A stretch of 64,000 nucleotides of DNA, taken from assembly GCA_903813345.2 (NCBI GenBank), contig CAIIXF020000004.1, positions 3,741,525-3,805,524 on the forward strand, given 5' to 3'. Position numbers and translations under genes: made by a program. How positions within the stretch are numbered: position 1 is the stretch's first letter; every line of letters begins with the position of its first letter. Below, in pieces: positions 11,171 to 22,388 of this stretch. Below the pieces are notes generated by a model, which saw nothing but the letters and a program-made list of their open reading frames with translations, was not told the origin of the DNA and ran no database searches. The DNA is from Owenia fusiformis. Lineage: Eukaryota; Annelida; Polychaeta; Sabellida; Oweniidae.

Positions 11171-11395
11171 TTAATTTCAGAATCATTTAGTTGCCTCGCT
11201 ATTCTAGTCAATTTTAGAATTTTATAAAAAGAAATTAAAGTGGCAATCACATCAAAACACACCGTAAATATCTCACAAAACGTTACTTTCTACCTTGAAA
11301 TGTCAGAAAATTCAGGAAAGCAAAAAGGTAGGTCCACATTATTTTAGGAGATATTTGGGGGGGGCTCGCTCGCCCGTGATGTCACGGGGTTAAAA
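11171..11395. other. Right part of the insert in the LINE
   Basis: Short unique stretch with a G-run and GGCTCGCTCGCCCGTGATGT near 11360-11390. It lies between the satellite and the resumed LINE sequence. Confidence 0.4.
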
Positions 11396-11521
11396 AGGGC
11401 CTTACAATAGGACATATAGATGTCTCTGCTGCTGCCTACGCAGATGACTTGACACTGATGACACCCAGTGTCCAAAATGTGAACTATCTACTCGCCAAAT
11501 ATAAACAGGCTTCGATAAGTA
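11396..11521 (+). pseudogene. LINE reverse transcriptase fragment with YADD motif
   Basis: Translation reads GLTIGHIDVSAAAYADDLTL followed by MTPSVQNVNYLLAKYKQ. The YADD box is the reverse transcriptase catalytic motif, and its preceding G-x-x-IG-x-x-VSAxAYADD context is typical of non-LTR elements. It lies downstream of the 9063-9477 fragment on the same strand and completes its palm domain. The middle part of the domain (the G-V-x-Q-G-x-x-LSP region) is missing between them. Confidence 0.75.
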
Positions 11522-14500
11522 AGTCATCAAAATTGTGTTTGCCAAAGCTATGGAAGGGAGCGTATGTGAAGGCCCAAGTATTCTTGTCTACCCATCTATT
11601 CTGATTCTTGCCGAAGTATTCTGACCTGACCCAAGTATTCTGGGTTTACTTATTTTTTCGAATACAGTCGATAGATGTCCGCGTTAGTTTTTTAATCATT
11701 TGTCGATGGATTCCACGTATATTCAAAAGATGGCTCCTGAAATTAATTTGGAAATCACCCATGTTTTTATAAATGATAAGCTATAGATGACTACCTCTGG
11801 TCGGTATGTAAAACGTACTATCATTGATTTAAGAAAAATTACAAGGGCGGAGGACCCAATTTTTGAATATGCGTGTTGTATCATACATTTCATAAGGTAA
11901 AACGCAATGGCCGATCTGGCGGAGGACAGGGGCCCGCCCCTCCCCCTTTGGAGGGCTCCAAAAAGTGAGGGCCAAAAACGTATAGGGCAAAAAATCTTCT
12001 TTTCACCACATAAATTGAGCAATTAAGGTAACAACTCGGCATTACTGGGCATGATTTATTTTAATTTTGAGCCTGTTTTTTTATAAACTGGGCTCAAATG
12101 TTCAGATTTAGGACCCCCTACTCTTGATTTTCAGATCCGCCCCTGGAATGTAAGTATTTTTACAGCCACTGCATATCTTCTGTGCGTTTTTTACTTTTTA
12201 TGTAAATTTGGACCTTTATTCGTGTAAATAAACAGTGTATTCCTGAAAACAAAAATCCAATAGTAATAAAATGATTTCCTCGTTATGATTTATTGACGTC
12301 TTTGCTAGTGACAGTGACAGCAACATATTTTACCAGGCATTAACATTCAAAATGTCGTCCCTGTTACAGACGCCGAAATCCAACTACAGAACGCCGTCCA
12401 CAAAAAGTTGGAGACTATAACAATATGTCACCAAAGTTACAAACCACAATAAAAATGAGACATCTATCGAGTGTATATGTCACCACTTGTAGACTCCCAC
12501 TCCTTGATGCGTATCAATTAAACTTTTAACCATAACGTGCACCTATTCGCTGGCATTTAGCGAATAATTCGTAAATTTTTCTCGTGACAAAATGGGTCTG
12601 TTTTTCTAGGAGAAATCGGCTGAGCTTGTCAAAAACATCAAACCTGAGAAGGTCAGAGTTGACAAAAAATATTCAATCAGCGTTGAATTTATCAGATAAA
12701 ATATGTTGGAATTTCAGTAAAAGTAGCTTCATGAATTTTCAATATCTAAATCTTTATGTAGTTTAGATTTTTCAATTTTTCAACACCCAATGAATTCATC
12801 TGTATCTATGTTAGAAGTCTCTTAATTAGTCTATAAACACAAACATGCCGAGATTAAAAGTATTACTATAATCTAGTACATTAACACTTCTAAAACATAG
12901 TTGAAAACATGTTTATGTCTGTTTAATAGATCAAGATTTTTTTGCAACTGGAAACATGAGACACAAGATCTAAGGTCATGTGTAATATGAGAAACCTGTG
13001 CTGAAAAGCAAAACCGAGGAGGCTGATTGTGCAAAGTTACAAACCACAATAAAAAAACAAGACATCTTTGAGTGTATTTGTAAAAATTAGGAAACTCGGA
13101 ATACTTGGTCAGGTAAGAACACTTCGACAAGAGTCAGAATAGTTGGGTAGCTAAGTATACTTGGGCTTCCACAGGTGTATCTCATGGGTACCAATCCATC
13201 GTGAAAGGTCACAGCATTAATATTTTTAAGTCTTTTTCTAGAAGGTTTTAGTAAGGCAGTGATTGTCTGAGTACCAGAATGGTGCAATTCATTCCTTTTG
13301 AACCAGTAGAGCGAAAACTCTAATGTTTTTATACTCCTAAGATTCTAGACACAATGTTTTACTTGGAGTTTGTTTCCTTATGACAGGTTGCGTTCTAAAA
13401 TACTCGTTTTGTAAATGTGTTTGTAATATTCTTGGTAGTTTACCTTTGGCACTTCTGCTTCAACAAATTTCAATTAGAATACCAAATGCTTTTTTGAGGG
13501 CACATTGAACTCTTCCAGATCATACGAACTAATACTAAAGAATTAGATTAAGAGTGAATTTTTCTCATACGCCAATCGCCAGTAATTGTTGAAATTGCAA
13601 AATAAATGAAAATTAAATCGAAAGTTCCAAAATATCTCTGCTGTCTTTTGCTTCTATCCGCGTGATGCTACGAAGAACGTGTGATAAGATGAAAAGTGTG
13701 TCGCTGTAATATACAGTATCTTTCTTAGAATAATAGTCTATAACTTAAAGGAACTTAGCTTCCATTGAAGACGGGGTTGATGATCACTGGTTGTTTTATC
13801 TGCACGTATATCCTCCAAATCTAATTTAATCTGTTTGAGATACTCAAATGTTGCCACTGGCTTATATGTCATTTTGTCAATTGATACTGAGTAAGAGAAA
13901 ATTACAATTTATTTTCCACTCCAAAATGTTAGCAACCTATAGTCCCTTTTTGAACCATGTGTAACTTAGAACTACTGTTTCAAGATTTTAGTAAATCATT
14001 AAAGTCAAATATCGAGTTTCCCAAAAAATGAATCGCTTTCTGACAAGTATTTTCTCACCAACTGATGACTCTTTGTTGAAAACTACTATAAAGTAGCCTA
14101 GGGGTATCTTAAACAAGTTGTACAATTATAAAGAGATCAATTACATATTATGTGAGAAAGTACTAATTTAAAAATGCATGTCAAAAAAACCAATATCAAT
14201 GCAAAAGCCACTTATTTCGAATTCAGTCTGAAAGAAACTGTTTTTTCCAAGCAGAAATGCTTTTGTATATTTTTCCATTGCCTTTTCTCAGTCCCATGAC
14301 ATAATTATCCCATCCTTTAAAGCATGTAGGATGTAGAACATTTCTGTTCATAATAATTTACAGTAACATGAAACTAACTCTTGCCCTTAATCAGTTAATT
14401 CCTTTACAGTTTCTGTATAAGAAAGGTTGACAGACACTTCTTTTACAGAAACTGTTAAAGTTTCATTTTTCCAATTTCACAAACAATTAATTAATTGATT

Positions 14501-15033
14501 ATTTCAAAAATATTTTTCAAAAATATATGTACTATATTGAAAAAGTTATTGACTTAAAATTTGACTTATTATTGACTTTCCATGTAGTACCGTACTTAAG
14601 GATTGCTTGTGGTTAGAAGATGCCACAGCTATTTTTTAAATCATAATTTTTCGAGAAAAAAGTGCAATCCTTCAAAAAATGTAAATGTAGGAAATAATCA
14701 AATGTCGTGTACCATAATTTGATAACATTAAGACAGCAATAGAAGTCAAACGGGTTTAACTTTACATGAGTCCATCAAGTGTTCTACATGAAAAACATAT
14801 TGCAAAAAGAGGAGAAAAATAACAGCTTGACAAAAGTTATGTTTGAATAATTATCAACTCCGACGCGATGAAGCAATTAATCAAATTAGAGAAAAATAGA
14901 ATATTCCAGTTAGAAGGGAAGCTGTTACTCTAAGCATTTTGATATTGAATTCTATTATGCTCCGGTGGGCCGCGTCAATTTTCGCATTAATTTTGCTTAT
15001 ATGCGCATACATGTATGAGATAAATATCAAATA
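11522..15033. other. Gene-poor region
   Basis: About 3.5 kb with no supported gene. A CAGGGGCGGATC-like terminus occurs on the minus strand at about 12131-12146, and a weaker CAAGGGCGGAG at about 11841 could be its partner, giving a MITE of about 300 bp. A block with AAAGTTACAAACCACAATAA and GACATCT is present twice (12433-12475 and 13033-13075), so a short duplication links the two places. The rest is AT-rich sequence. Confidence 0.5.
12353..12490. repeat. Copy A of a dispersed GTCACCAC element (degenerate)
   Basis: It contains GTTACAGACGCCGAAATCC, GTCCACAAAAAGTTGGAGAC and TATAACAATATGTCACCA, shared with copies at 47010, 60088 and 60953. The left end is diverged (ATGTCGTCCC). A terminal GTCACCACTTG follows at about 12478. 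Confidence 0.55.
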
Positions 15034-15309
15034 CAGGGTGTTCAGGAAATAAAGATAATAATGTCATAACTTTTTTTATTTATTCATGGATTGCATTGAA
15101 AGTTTCAGATATTATAGTTTTAACATATTCAAACTTATTGTTGAAGTTTCAGCTTCAGGTGATTTGATTGGTTGATTCTGTGGTTGTCATAGCAACGCGA
15201 GTAGCGCTAAGGCGGGGCAGGTGGAATAACTGCAGTATATTTGAATGTTTTAAATGTTTTAAAAAAACATTCTATCATGTTTATGACTTAAAATGGATGC
15301 TTAAACATA

Positions 15310-15645
15310 GTTATAACTAACTTTGCCGATTTATCAATTTATTCTCCATAATTTCCCCCATTCTAGACACAAACTCTTCGCCTCTTGAACCTTCTTCAAA
15401 TACTTCACAGAATTCTTCTTGACTCATTTCCTGAAGTCTGTTTAACACATGTGAACTTTTGGCATGAGTATTCTCAAATGCATGTCCTCTTAAGTCCTGT
15501 TTTGATTCAGCAAAGAATTATAAATCATTTGGCGCTAGGTTGGGTGAATAAGGTGGATGCTTGAGTTGCTCTAATCTCAGCTTCTCATTTTTTTAGTGAT
15601 TATGGCAGCAGTATGGGAGGGGGAATTGTCCAAGTGGAAGAGAAA
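15310..15645 (-). pseudogene. Mariner transposase remnant
   Basis: Reading from 15645 downward gives LFHLDNSPSHTAAIIT, the block with the second catalytic aspartate (HxDNAPxH in the family). It is followed by LKHPPYSPNLAPNDL and a stop codon, then ESKQDLRGHAFEN and QEEFCEVFEEGSRGEEF. In the third-aspartate block the expected PDL is PNL, so the catalytic residue is changed as well as the frame being closed. This is an inactive fragment of the element that contains it. Confidence 0.8.
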
Positions 15646-15651
15646 TTGCAT

Positions 15652-15826
15652 CCAGGTGTGAAAGAAATGATGGTCCCCCAGGGATTATGGTCCCCTTTCT
15701 TAACGGCCCTTACTGGCCCTAATTGCGTATAAGATAATAGGGGAAAGAGTTCTATTGAGGTCACCATATAAATCAATGGAGAGTAGGACCATAATTTGAT
15801 AGGACCTCCTACCCTTTTACACCTGG
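15652..15826. mobile_element. Small nested TIR element (175 bp)
   Basis: The left end CCAGGTGTGAAAGAAATGAT and the right end, which reads CCAGGTGTAAAAGGGTAGGA on the other strand, form imperfect inverted repeats of about 25 bp. Flanks TTGCAT and TTGCTT may be a decayed target duplication. It sits inside the 15034-16215 element. Superfamily not identified. Confidence 0.55.
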
Positions 15827-16297
15827 TTGCTTTCTATGTAATACCTGCATTAAGTCATGAAAATGGCATTGAATATTATTAAAAAAAGCATTTATTTGAC
15901 TTTTATATCATAAAACAAAGCAATAGAAAAATTTTATCATGGAGATGTTCCAAGAAAGCTTAAAATATAGAGTCAAAATCGGCTTGCCATGCTAAATGTT
16001 ACACAGAAACTACTGCAGTTATTCCATGTGCCCCGCCTTAGTGCTACTCGCGTTGCTATGACAAGCACAGAATCAACCAATCAAATCGCCTGAAGCTGAA
16101 ACTCCAACAATAAGTTTAAATATGTTCAAACTATATTCCCTGCAAATTTTATTGAAATCAATGAATAAATAAAAAAGTTGTGACACTATTATCTTTATTT
16201 CCTGAACACCCTATGTAAATACACAGTTGTGCTGCCGAAGTTCGTTCTGTGTATAATATAGGAATTCTTCGGAATGTTTAAAAGGGGCATCCTAAAA

Positions 16298-17330
16298 TCA
16301 CGCCCGGTGATCGTCAATATGGGACGGAGGGGGGAGCAGGCAATTTCTGCTAGGAAATTCAACAAATCTGGAAGATTTATTTTTTCAAGAAAAAGTTTAC
16401 TATTGAATTGCTAAATGGATAGGCGCACGGTATGGTAGAATATGTTAGGTTTTCTGGGATTTTTTCTGAAACGATACGCATCTAAGGTATGAGATCTATT
16501 AAAAAAGGCGCAAGGCCATCAACAGGCACAAATCAACGTTTTTGCTATAAATCAAGCAACAATGGACTACACGACCTGTAATAAATACTTGTAAGTGATG
16601 TTATCATAACTAAATTAATGTCATTGCTGAATTTATAAAATAAGTTTCCATACGTAAAATAAAAAATAATCGAAAATAATTAAAATGGGACGGAGGGGAC
16701 GGAGGGGACGGAGGGGGGGAGTAATAATTCTATAAAGTGAAACAACTTCACACGAATTCTTGTATTTGAAAAATGAACTCATTAACTTAGTAAGAAACTG
16801 GATGATATACCCCTGGAGACTGAAAAATGGGGACATTTGGAGTAAAAGGACTTAAAGTCGCGAAACATCTCTAATCATGTCTTATATACATATTGCTCCC
16901 CCCCCCTCCGTCCCCTCCCCCCCCCCCTCCGTCCCAAATTCATTATTTTCGAATTTTTTTTATTTCACATATGGAAACTTATTTTATAAATTCAGCAATG
17001 ACATTAATTAAGTTATGATAACATCACTTACAAGTATTTATTACAGGTCGTCCAGACCATTGTTGCTTGATTTAATAGCAAAAACGTTGATTTGTGCCTG
17101 TTGATGGCCTTGCGCCTTTTTTAATAGATCTCATACCTTAGATGCGTATCGTTTCAGAAAAAATCCCAGAAAACCTAACATATTCTACCATACCGTGCGC
17201 CTATCCATTTAGCAATTCAATAGTAAACTTTTTCTTGAAAAAATAAATCTTCCAGATTTGTTGAATTTCCTAGCAGAAATTGCCTGCTCCCCCCCCCCCT
17301 CCGTCCCATATTCACGATCACCGGGCGTGA
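16298..17330. mobile_element. 1.03-kb palindromic fold-back element
   Basis: The left arm (16298 to about 16720) starts TCACGCCCGGTGATCGT, and the right arm (about 16898 to 17330) is its near-perfect inverted copy ending ACGATCACCGGGCGTGA. Arms are about 430 bp around a loop of about 170 bp. G-rich GGGACGGAGGGG motifs occur near the outer end and, in tandem, at the inner end of each arm. No ORF of note is present. I see no clear target duplication, so the mechanism of origin is open: a fold-back transposon or an inverted duplication. Confidence 0.8.
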
Positions 17331-17423
17331 AAATTATACTTAGAGTACCTATCAAATGACTCAAATAAATGTTGAATTTTTCTTCACTTTTCCCCTTCCC
17401 CTAACGTTACATTCAGGTTTCAT

Positions 17424-17950
17424 GATGGACTCATTTAACTTAACGTATGGATTATTAGAGATGTTTCGTACAACGTTATAGTTATCCGCAATTTCATCCC
17501 GGTGGACTCATTTTACTAAACGTATGGATTATTAGAGATGTTTCGTACAACGTTATAGTTATCCCCAATTGCATCCCGTTGGACTCATTTTACTAAACGT
17601 ATGGATTATTAGAGATGTTTCGTACAACGTTATAGTTATCCCCAATTGCATCCCGTTGGACTCATTTTACTAAACGTATGGATTATTAGAGATGTTTCGT
17701 ACAACGTTACAGTTATCCGCAATCGTATCCCGTTGGACTCATTTAACTCAACGTATGGATTATTAGAGATATTTCGTACAACGTTATAGTTATCCGCAAT
17801 CGTATCCCATTGGACTCATTCAACTTAACGTATGGATTATTAGAGATATTTCGTACAACGTTATAGTTATCCGCAATCGCATCCCGTTGGACTCATTCAA
17901 CTTAACTATGGATTTTTAGAGATGTTTCGGACAACGTCATAGTTATCCGC
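17424..17950. repeat. 77-bp tandem repeat, about 7 copies
   Basis: Units share GGACTCATTTTACTAAACGT, ATGGATTATTAGAGATGTTT and CGTACAACGTTATAGTTATC. Starts are near 17426, 17503, 17581, 17659, 17736, 17813 and 17890. Related but diverged sequence continues to about 18120. Confidence 0.85.
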
Positions 17951-20228
17951 AATCGCATCCCGTTTTGATTGAACACCTACGCATGAAACTGATGAATGCG
18001 TTACGGTTTTTGATATTAGAGAGGTTTCGCACAACGGGTTAGCTAAAACGTATCCGCATCCGTATCTCGTTTCGTTTACGGAAACGTATTTCGATAATTT
18101 TTGTTTCGCAGTTCGTTTTTTGAAGTTCGTAATTATAAACGCATCTCAATCCGTGTTTAATAGTAGTGAAAACTAGGGTCATCTAAAAGAATTCATCTGC
18201 ACTAAGATTTCAATACACCAGTGGGAGTGCAGAGTGTCAGCTTTCAGAATCACAACTCCATAAGTATTATTGGTGAATGCAAAAATACATATTAACCCTT
18301 TCATCCCCAAGGGGTCATTTATTAATTTCATGAAATCAATTTCAAAATGAAGAATATCCCTTAGGCCAGAAAAGATACTTTCTCGGTTTACAATACTGTC
18401 AAACTATACTTTGGGGAATATTTAAGGGTTTGAACACAGATAGGCTGAAATAGTCGTCATTAAGTGAAGTGCAGTGACTGCATTATGCTACAAAATGCGT
18501 AAACATTTCTGTTTTCGGTAGAAATTATATTTGAAATTAGTGTGTTCATTTGCGTTTACCTATTTTTTCCTGAGAATATTAAGAATGCAGCAGGTGCGTT
18601 TTGACTTAACATGAAAGCATGCACGCTTGACGTAAAATCATCATATCCCTTTTGACCTCATTATCTTATTAAGTATGCCCTTATAAGTATACTTATCAAT
18701 GCTATAATTAGTTCTGAAGGAGCACACGCAATCTTAAACAAATGGTATAAGTGATTCATTATGTCATATCAAGCTTGAGTGAACTCCATCCAGCAATCCG
18801 GTCTAAAATCACTTGCCATACTGCACATGGACGTTTAATTTCATGTTTTTCCAGCTGTATATTTTGGTAGTACTTTAAGATCAGATAAGTAAAAAATACC
18901 GACTTGGTGGAAGCAAAGTAACATATTTGATCATAGAAAGTGACACAAATACAGGGCGTTCCATATGTTTGAGGAATAATGATGATTTTATTGGTTTTCT
19001 TTTCAATCTAGCTGATATTTTGACAAAATGTGTACAAATATGTGGTGAATAAGTTTGAATATATCATATCTATATATTCATATCATGAAACTCAGTAGAC
19101 TGAATAATATGGTTGCTGTAGTAACCTAGGGGTAGGGTAGGTGGAGCAGGTGTAACAACGCGCAAAACATGACATTTTTGTAAAAATAGTAGTTTTTATG
19201 TCAATATGTCAATAAATGTTAATAACCTGGTGGATACGTAAATCAAAAATAAGTGAATCACTTCAAGTTATTATTGCATGTGGAATGTAACGATTTGATT
19301 CATTCTGTAATTTTGCAGTCAGTTTCAGTGGCGTAGCCAGGATTTGGTGACCAGGGGTTCATTTTTTTATATTATCCACAAATCTCCACCTTCATTGGGG
19401 TTCCTCATATAAAACCATTTTTGTAATTTTCATACATATAATTTACACTCCTTCCAAAAGTGTGTCAATCGTAAACTGACATCATGTCCGATACCTCCAT
19501 TTTGTTTTGGCAAGATACAATTGAATTTGAAAAAGTTAGACAATTTGATTTTCTATGTTAAAATGGTGAATCTTTTACTAGATAGATATCCTGAAATCTG
19601 AAGGCAAGATCGTGATTTTAATATTACATTTGTTTAATGAAATTGAAATTAAGAGTTAACATATATTGAGCTAAGTTTAAGGGCAAATCCTAATACATCT
19701 TTAAGGAACATGTGCATCTTTTTAAAACGAGTTACTTTAGGGAGATAGACTTAAGAGTTCACACAAACTTCACATCTTGCAATGCTTCATCAAGTTTCGG
19801 ACCTATCCTCACCTCGGGATAGAACGTAGTGATTGAGCGTGGGAATCGACGATGCAAAGTTCACACAAAGATGTCAAATTCTAAAACATGCAATTCTACA
19901 ATTGAATACTGAGATTAAGATTTTTATAAAAAAAACTTCAAATCAAAAGATTTTATTCGGTATACAATTTTATCATAGAGGAGTGTTCATTCATAATGAC
20001 CTTACATTTAGTTACTGAATTGAAGAATAATTAATAGCAAAAAACTTCGAAGAATGAAATATTTTTTTAATCATGGCGTACAAAAAGTCTTTATAGCTAC
20101 GTGAATACTCTTTGACGATAGAAGTGACAGTTGATAATTAGTTTTGTAAAAAATGAAACATAGGCTGAAATTTGTTCTTCCTTTGAATTGAAAATATAAA
20201 ATTCAAAATTCAAATTCAAGTCCAAGTA
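17951..20228. other. Gene-poor region with a solitary mariner-like end
   Basis: No gene is seen. At 18952 a TA is followed by CAGGGCGTTCCATATGTTTG, resembling a mariner left end, but I found no matching right end. At about 19328 a GGCGTAGCCAGGAT block belongs to a dispersed family also present near 27600, 27900, 41060 and 41320. Confidence 0.5.
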
Positions 20229-20654
20229 CAAGTGACCCCAAAAACGTCACCCCTTAATTTGGGAATAACTATATCTCCGTTTTAAAGGACTTTTCATGAT
20301 TTTTTGTGTAGATAGAGAGTTAAATGCATAAATCATTGGAATTTACCTAATAAGCAGTCAGAGCATCATATTTGACGAGATTGTTGAATTGTTTAAAGGG
20401 TAGATTTTACATTCTATTGATAATATGTGTATGAAAGCAATTCAGAAATGGCTCAAATAATGGCTAAGACAGAAATCTCAATTTCAAAAAAATGCATTTT
20501 CAACATTTTTGGACAATATCACTAGACCATACCTGGATGGAAAATGTGATAATTTTAAAACTTGGAATTCAAACAGTTTATATAGGCAGATAAATTAAAA
20601 AATCATGTTTGAGTTTATACTAAAGTGAGAGGGTTATTTTTCTGGGTCAACCTG
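20229..20654. mobile_element. Mariner-type MITE (426 bp)
   Basis: The left end CAAGTGACCCCAAAAACGTC and the right end, reading CAGGTTGACCCAGAAAAATA on the other strand, are imperfect inverted repeats. Both are flanked by TA (20227-20228 and 20655-20656). There is no coding capacity. Confidence 0.6.
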
Positions 20655-21791
20655 TATATGGAGGTGTACACGTGCGTTACAAATGTCCATTGGAATTCAG
20701 CAAAAGTAGAACTCTTTTGAGAAATCTTGGCTATGGCCTTAGTATAGCGGTCACATCACAAAAGAAATCGAAGTGATGGATACTAAATGCTATACCCATT
20801 CAAATGCTTGTGTTTATAAATGATAAATACATGTGTAAACTAGTGTGCTTTTCATACTAACTCATTTCAAAAAGTTTATATTATTTGATATCTGCTCCTG
20901 TGGACTAATCAGTTCCGGGCAAGATTTTTTTGTTTGAAATAAAACAAAACGAAGGCGCACAGATTTGAAAGAAAATGTGTTTTCATCAGTAGTAAGACAA
21001 TAATTAGTTCTTTTCATGTTAAAATAAAAAATAACAAATTTTATGTTAAATTGATTGAACAAATTTATTTATAATTATGGGAAAAATTTTCAGTTGCTTG
21101 AAAAATATTTAAAGAGTAAATCGAAATATTGCAAAACTAATTTTTGAACAATTTCGGTAGTTGTAACGATAGATTTTGGAAAAAACGTACATTTCGGAAA
21201 TATTTGAAAAATGTTGCCGTCTTACGGTAGATTTTGAAAAAATGCAAAAGTTGTGTAGATTTTTAAGGAAATTTTGAGTTTTTGTGTAGATTTTGACACA
21301 ATTCAATGAATATGTAGTAAAGTATGTTTTTCTAACACACCATTCATGGAACTCTTTCATAAACAATTTGAGCACATCAGTGTTTTTATAACTACAGTAG
21401 AACCTGTGGTAGTTGATGAAAAAACACTGTGTTTTTGCATTACGATACTCCCAAGTGTGTTGACTACACACCAGCTTACAAACCAGCTTACTTCTATAAT
21501 TACGCAATAACCACTGTCACAGACCTACCGACACCTATTTATTTTCGGGTTGGTTATGGAATATTACAGGGACTTCAAACTTTCAGAATTTCCAAATAAT
21601 AACGGTTTTACGGTAGTTTGATCAAAAATACTGTTAACTTCAGCAGAAATACGGTAGATTTCTAAATATTAAAGTTGTATTTTACGGCCGTTCTTAATTT
21701 TGGTAATTTTTTAAGGTAGTTTGTCATTTTTTACGGAAAAAACGAAAATTTTACGGTAGGTTCACGTAAAGATACGGTAGGTTGGTAGATA
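20655..21791. other. Intergenic region with degenerate TACGGTAG repeats
   Basis: From about 21150 to 21785 the words ACGGTAGATTTTGAAAAA and TTTTACGGTAG recur at irregular spacing, a degenerate repeat. A 132-codon minus-strand frame across part of it (21507-21109) has low-complexity composition and no recognisable domain, so I do not call it a gene. Confidence 0.5.
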
Positions 21792-22388
21792 TAGTAAAAC
21801 TTGTATATCTGAACACCTGGCTAATCCGAACAATTTGAACACTTTTTTTGGTCCCATTTTTTCTCCCATTGACTCCCATGTTTAAAAAAACTTGTAATCT
21901 GAACACCACCTAATCTGAACAGTGAACAACCAGATTTAAAAAAACGTCCTGTCTAATCTGAACATTTTTATCGGAAATCAAATGTTTCAATAACAAGTCA
22001 CATATTTAGCCAATGTTATTTATCTTTACATATTCAAAGAACCAATATTGTCTAGGCTCAGTGACTATCCATTTGTGGAAAAAACAGGATGGTTGGAAAG
22101 GTGTGAATACAGGAGTTAATTGGTTTATCATATTAGAAAAGAACTGAATGTTTTATGTTTGGATTAAGAGAAAGGTGTGAATTAAGAAGATAATTGATTT
22201 ATCGTTATTGGAAATTACCTGGATGTTTTCGATTTTTGGATTAGAGAAAGGTGAGAATCTAGGAGATAATTGGTTTATCCTTTTGGAAATTAAATGGATG
22301 TTTTTGATTTGGATTATGAACAGGTATAAACTGTTTTATATCCCATGGGTTTGTTATGACAGCTAAGATTCAATCATTAAATGTTTTA

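Larger units (their letters stand above)
15034..16215. mobile_element. Third mariner-like element with about 210-bp inverted ends
   Basis: The left end CAGGGTGTTCAGGAAATAAA and the complementary right end (slightly altered at the tip) are bordered by TA at 15032-15033 and 16216-16217. Inverted similarity extends about 210 bp inward (15034-15240 against 16005-16215), including a shared GCGTTGCTATGAC-like block. The interior carries a minus-strand transposase remnant (15310-15645) and a small nested TIR element (15652-15826). Confidence 0.8.

Noticed and set aside
12584-12766. 60-codon plus-strand ORF
   Set aside because: Short, no motif, and in a repeat-rich AT-rich region where such ORFs are expected by chance.
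21109-21507. 132-codon minus-strand ORF
   Set aside because: It overlaps a degenerate TACGGTAG repeat, has Cys/Phe/Tyr-rich low-complexity text and no domain.
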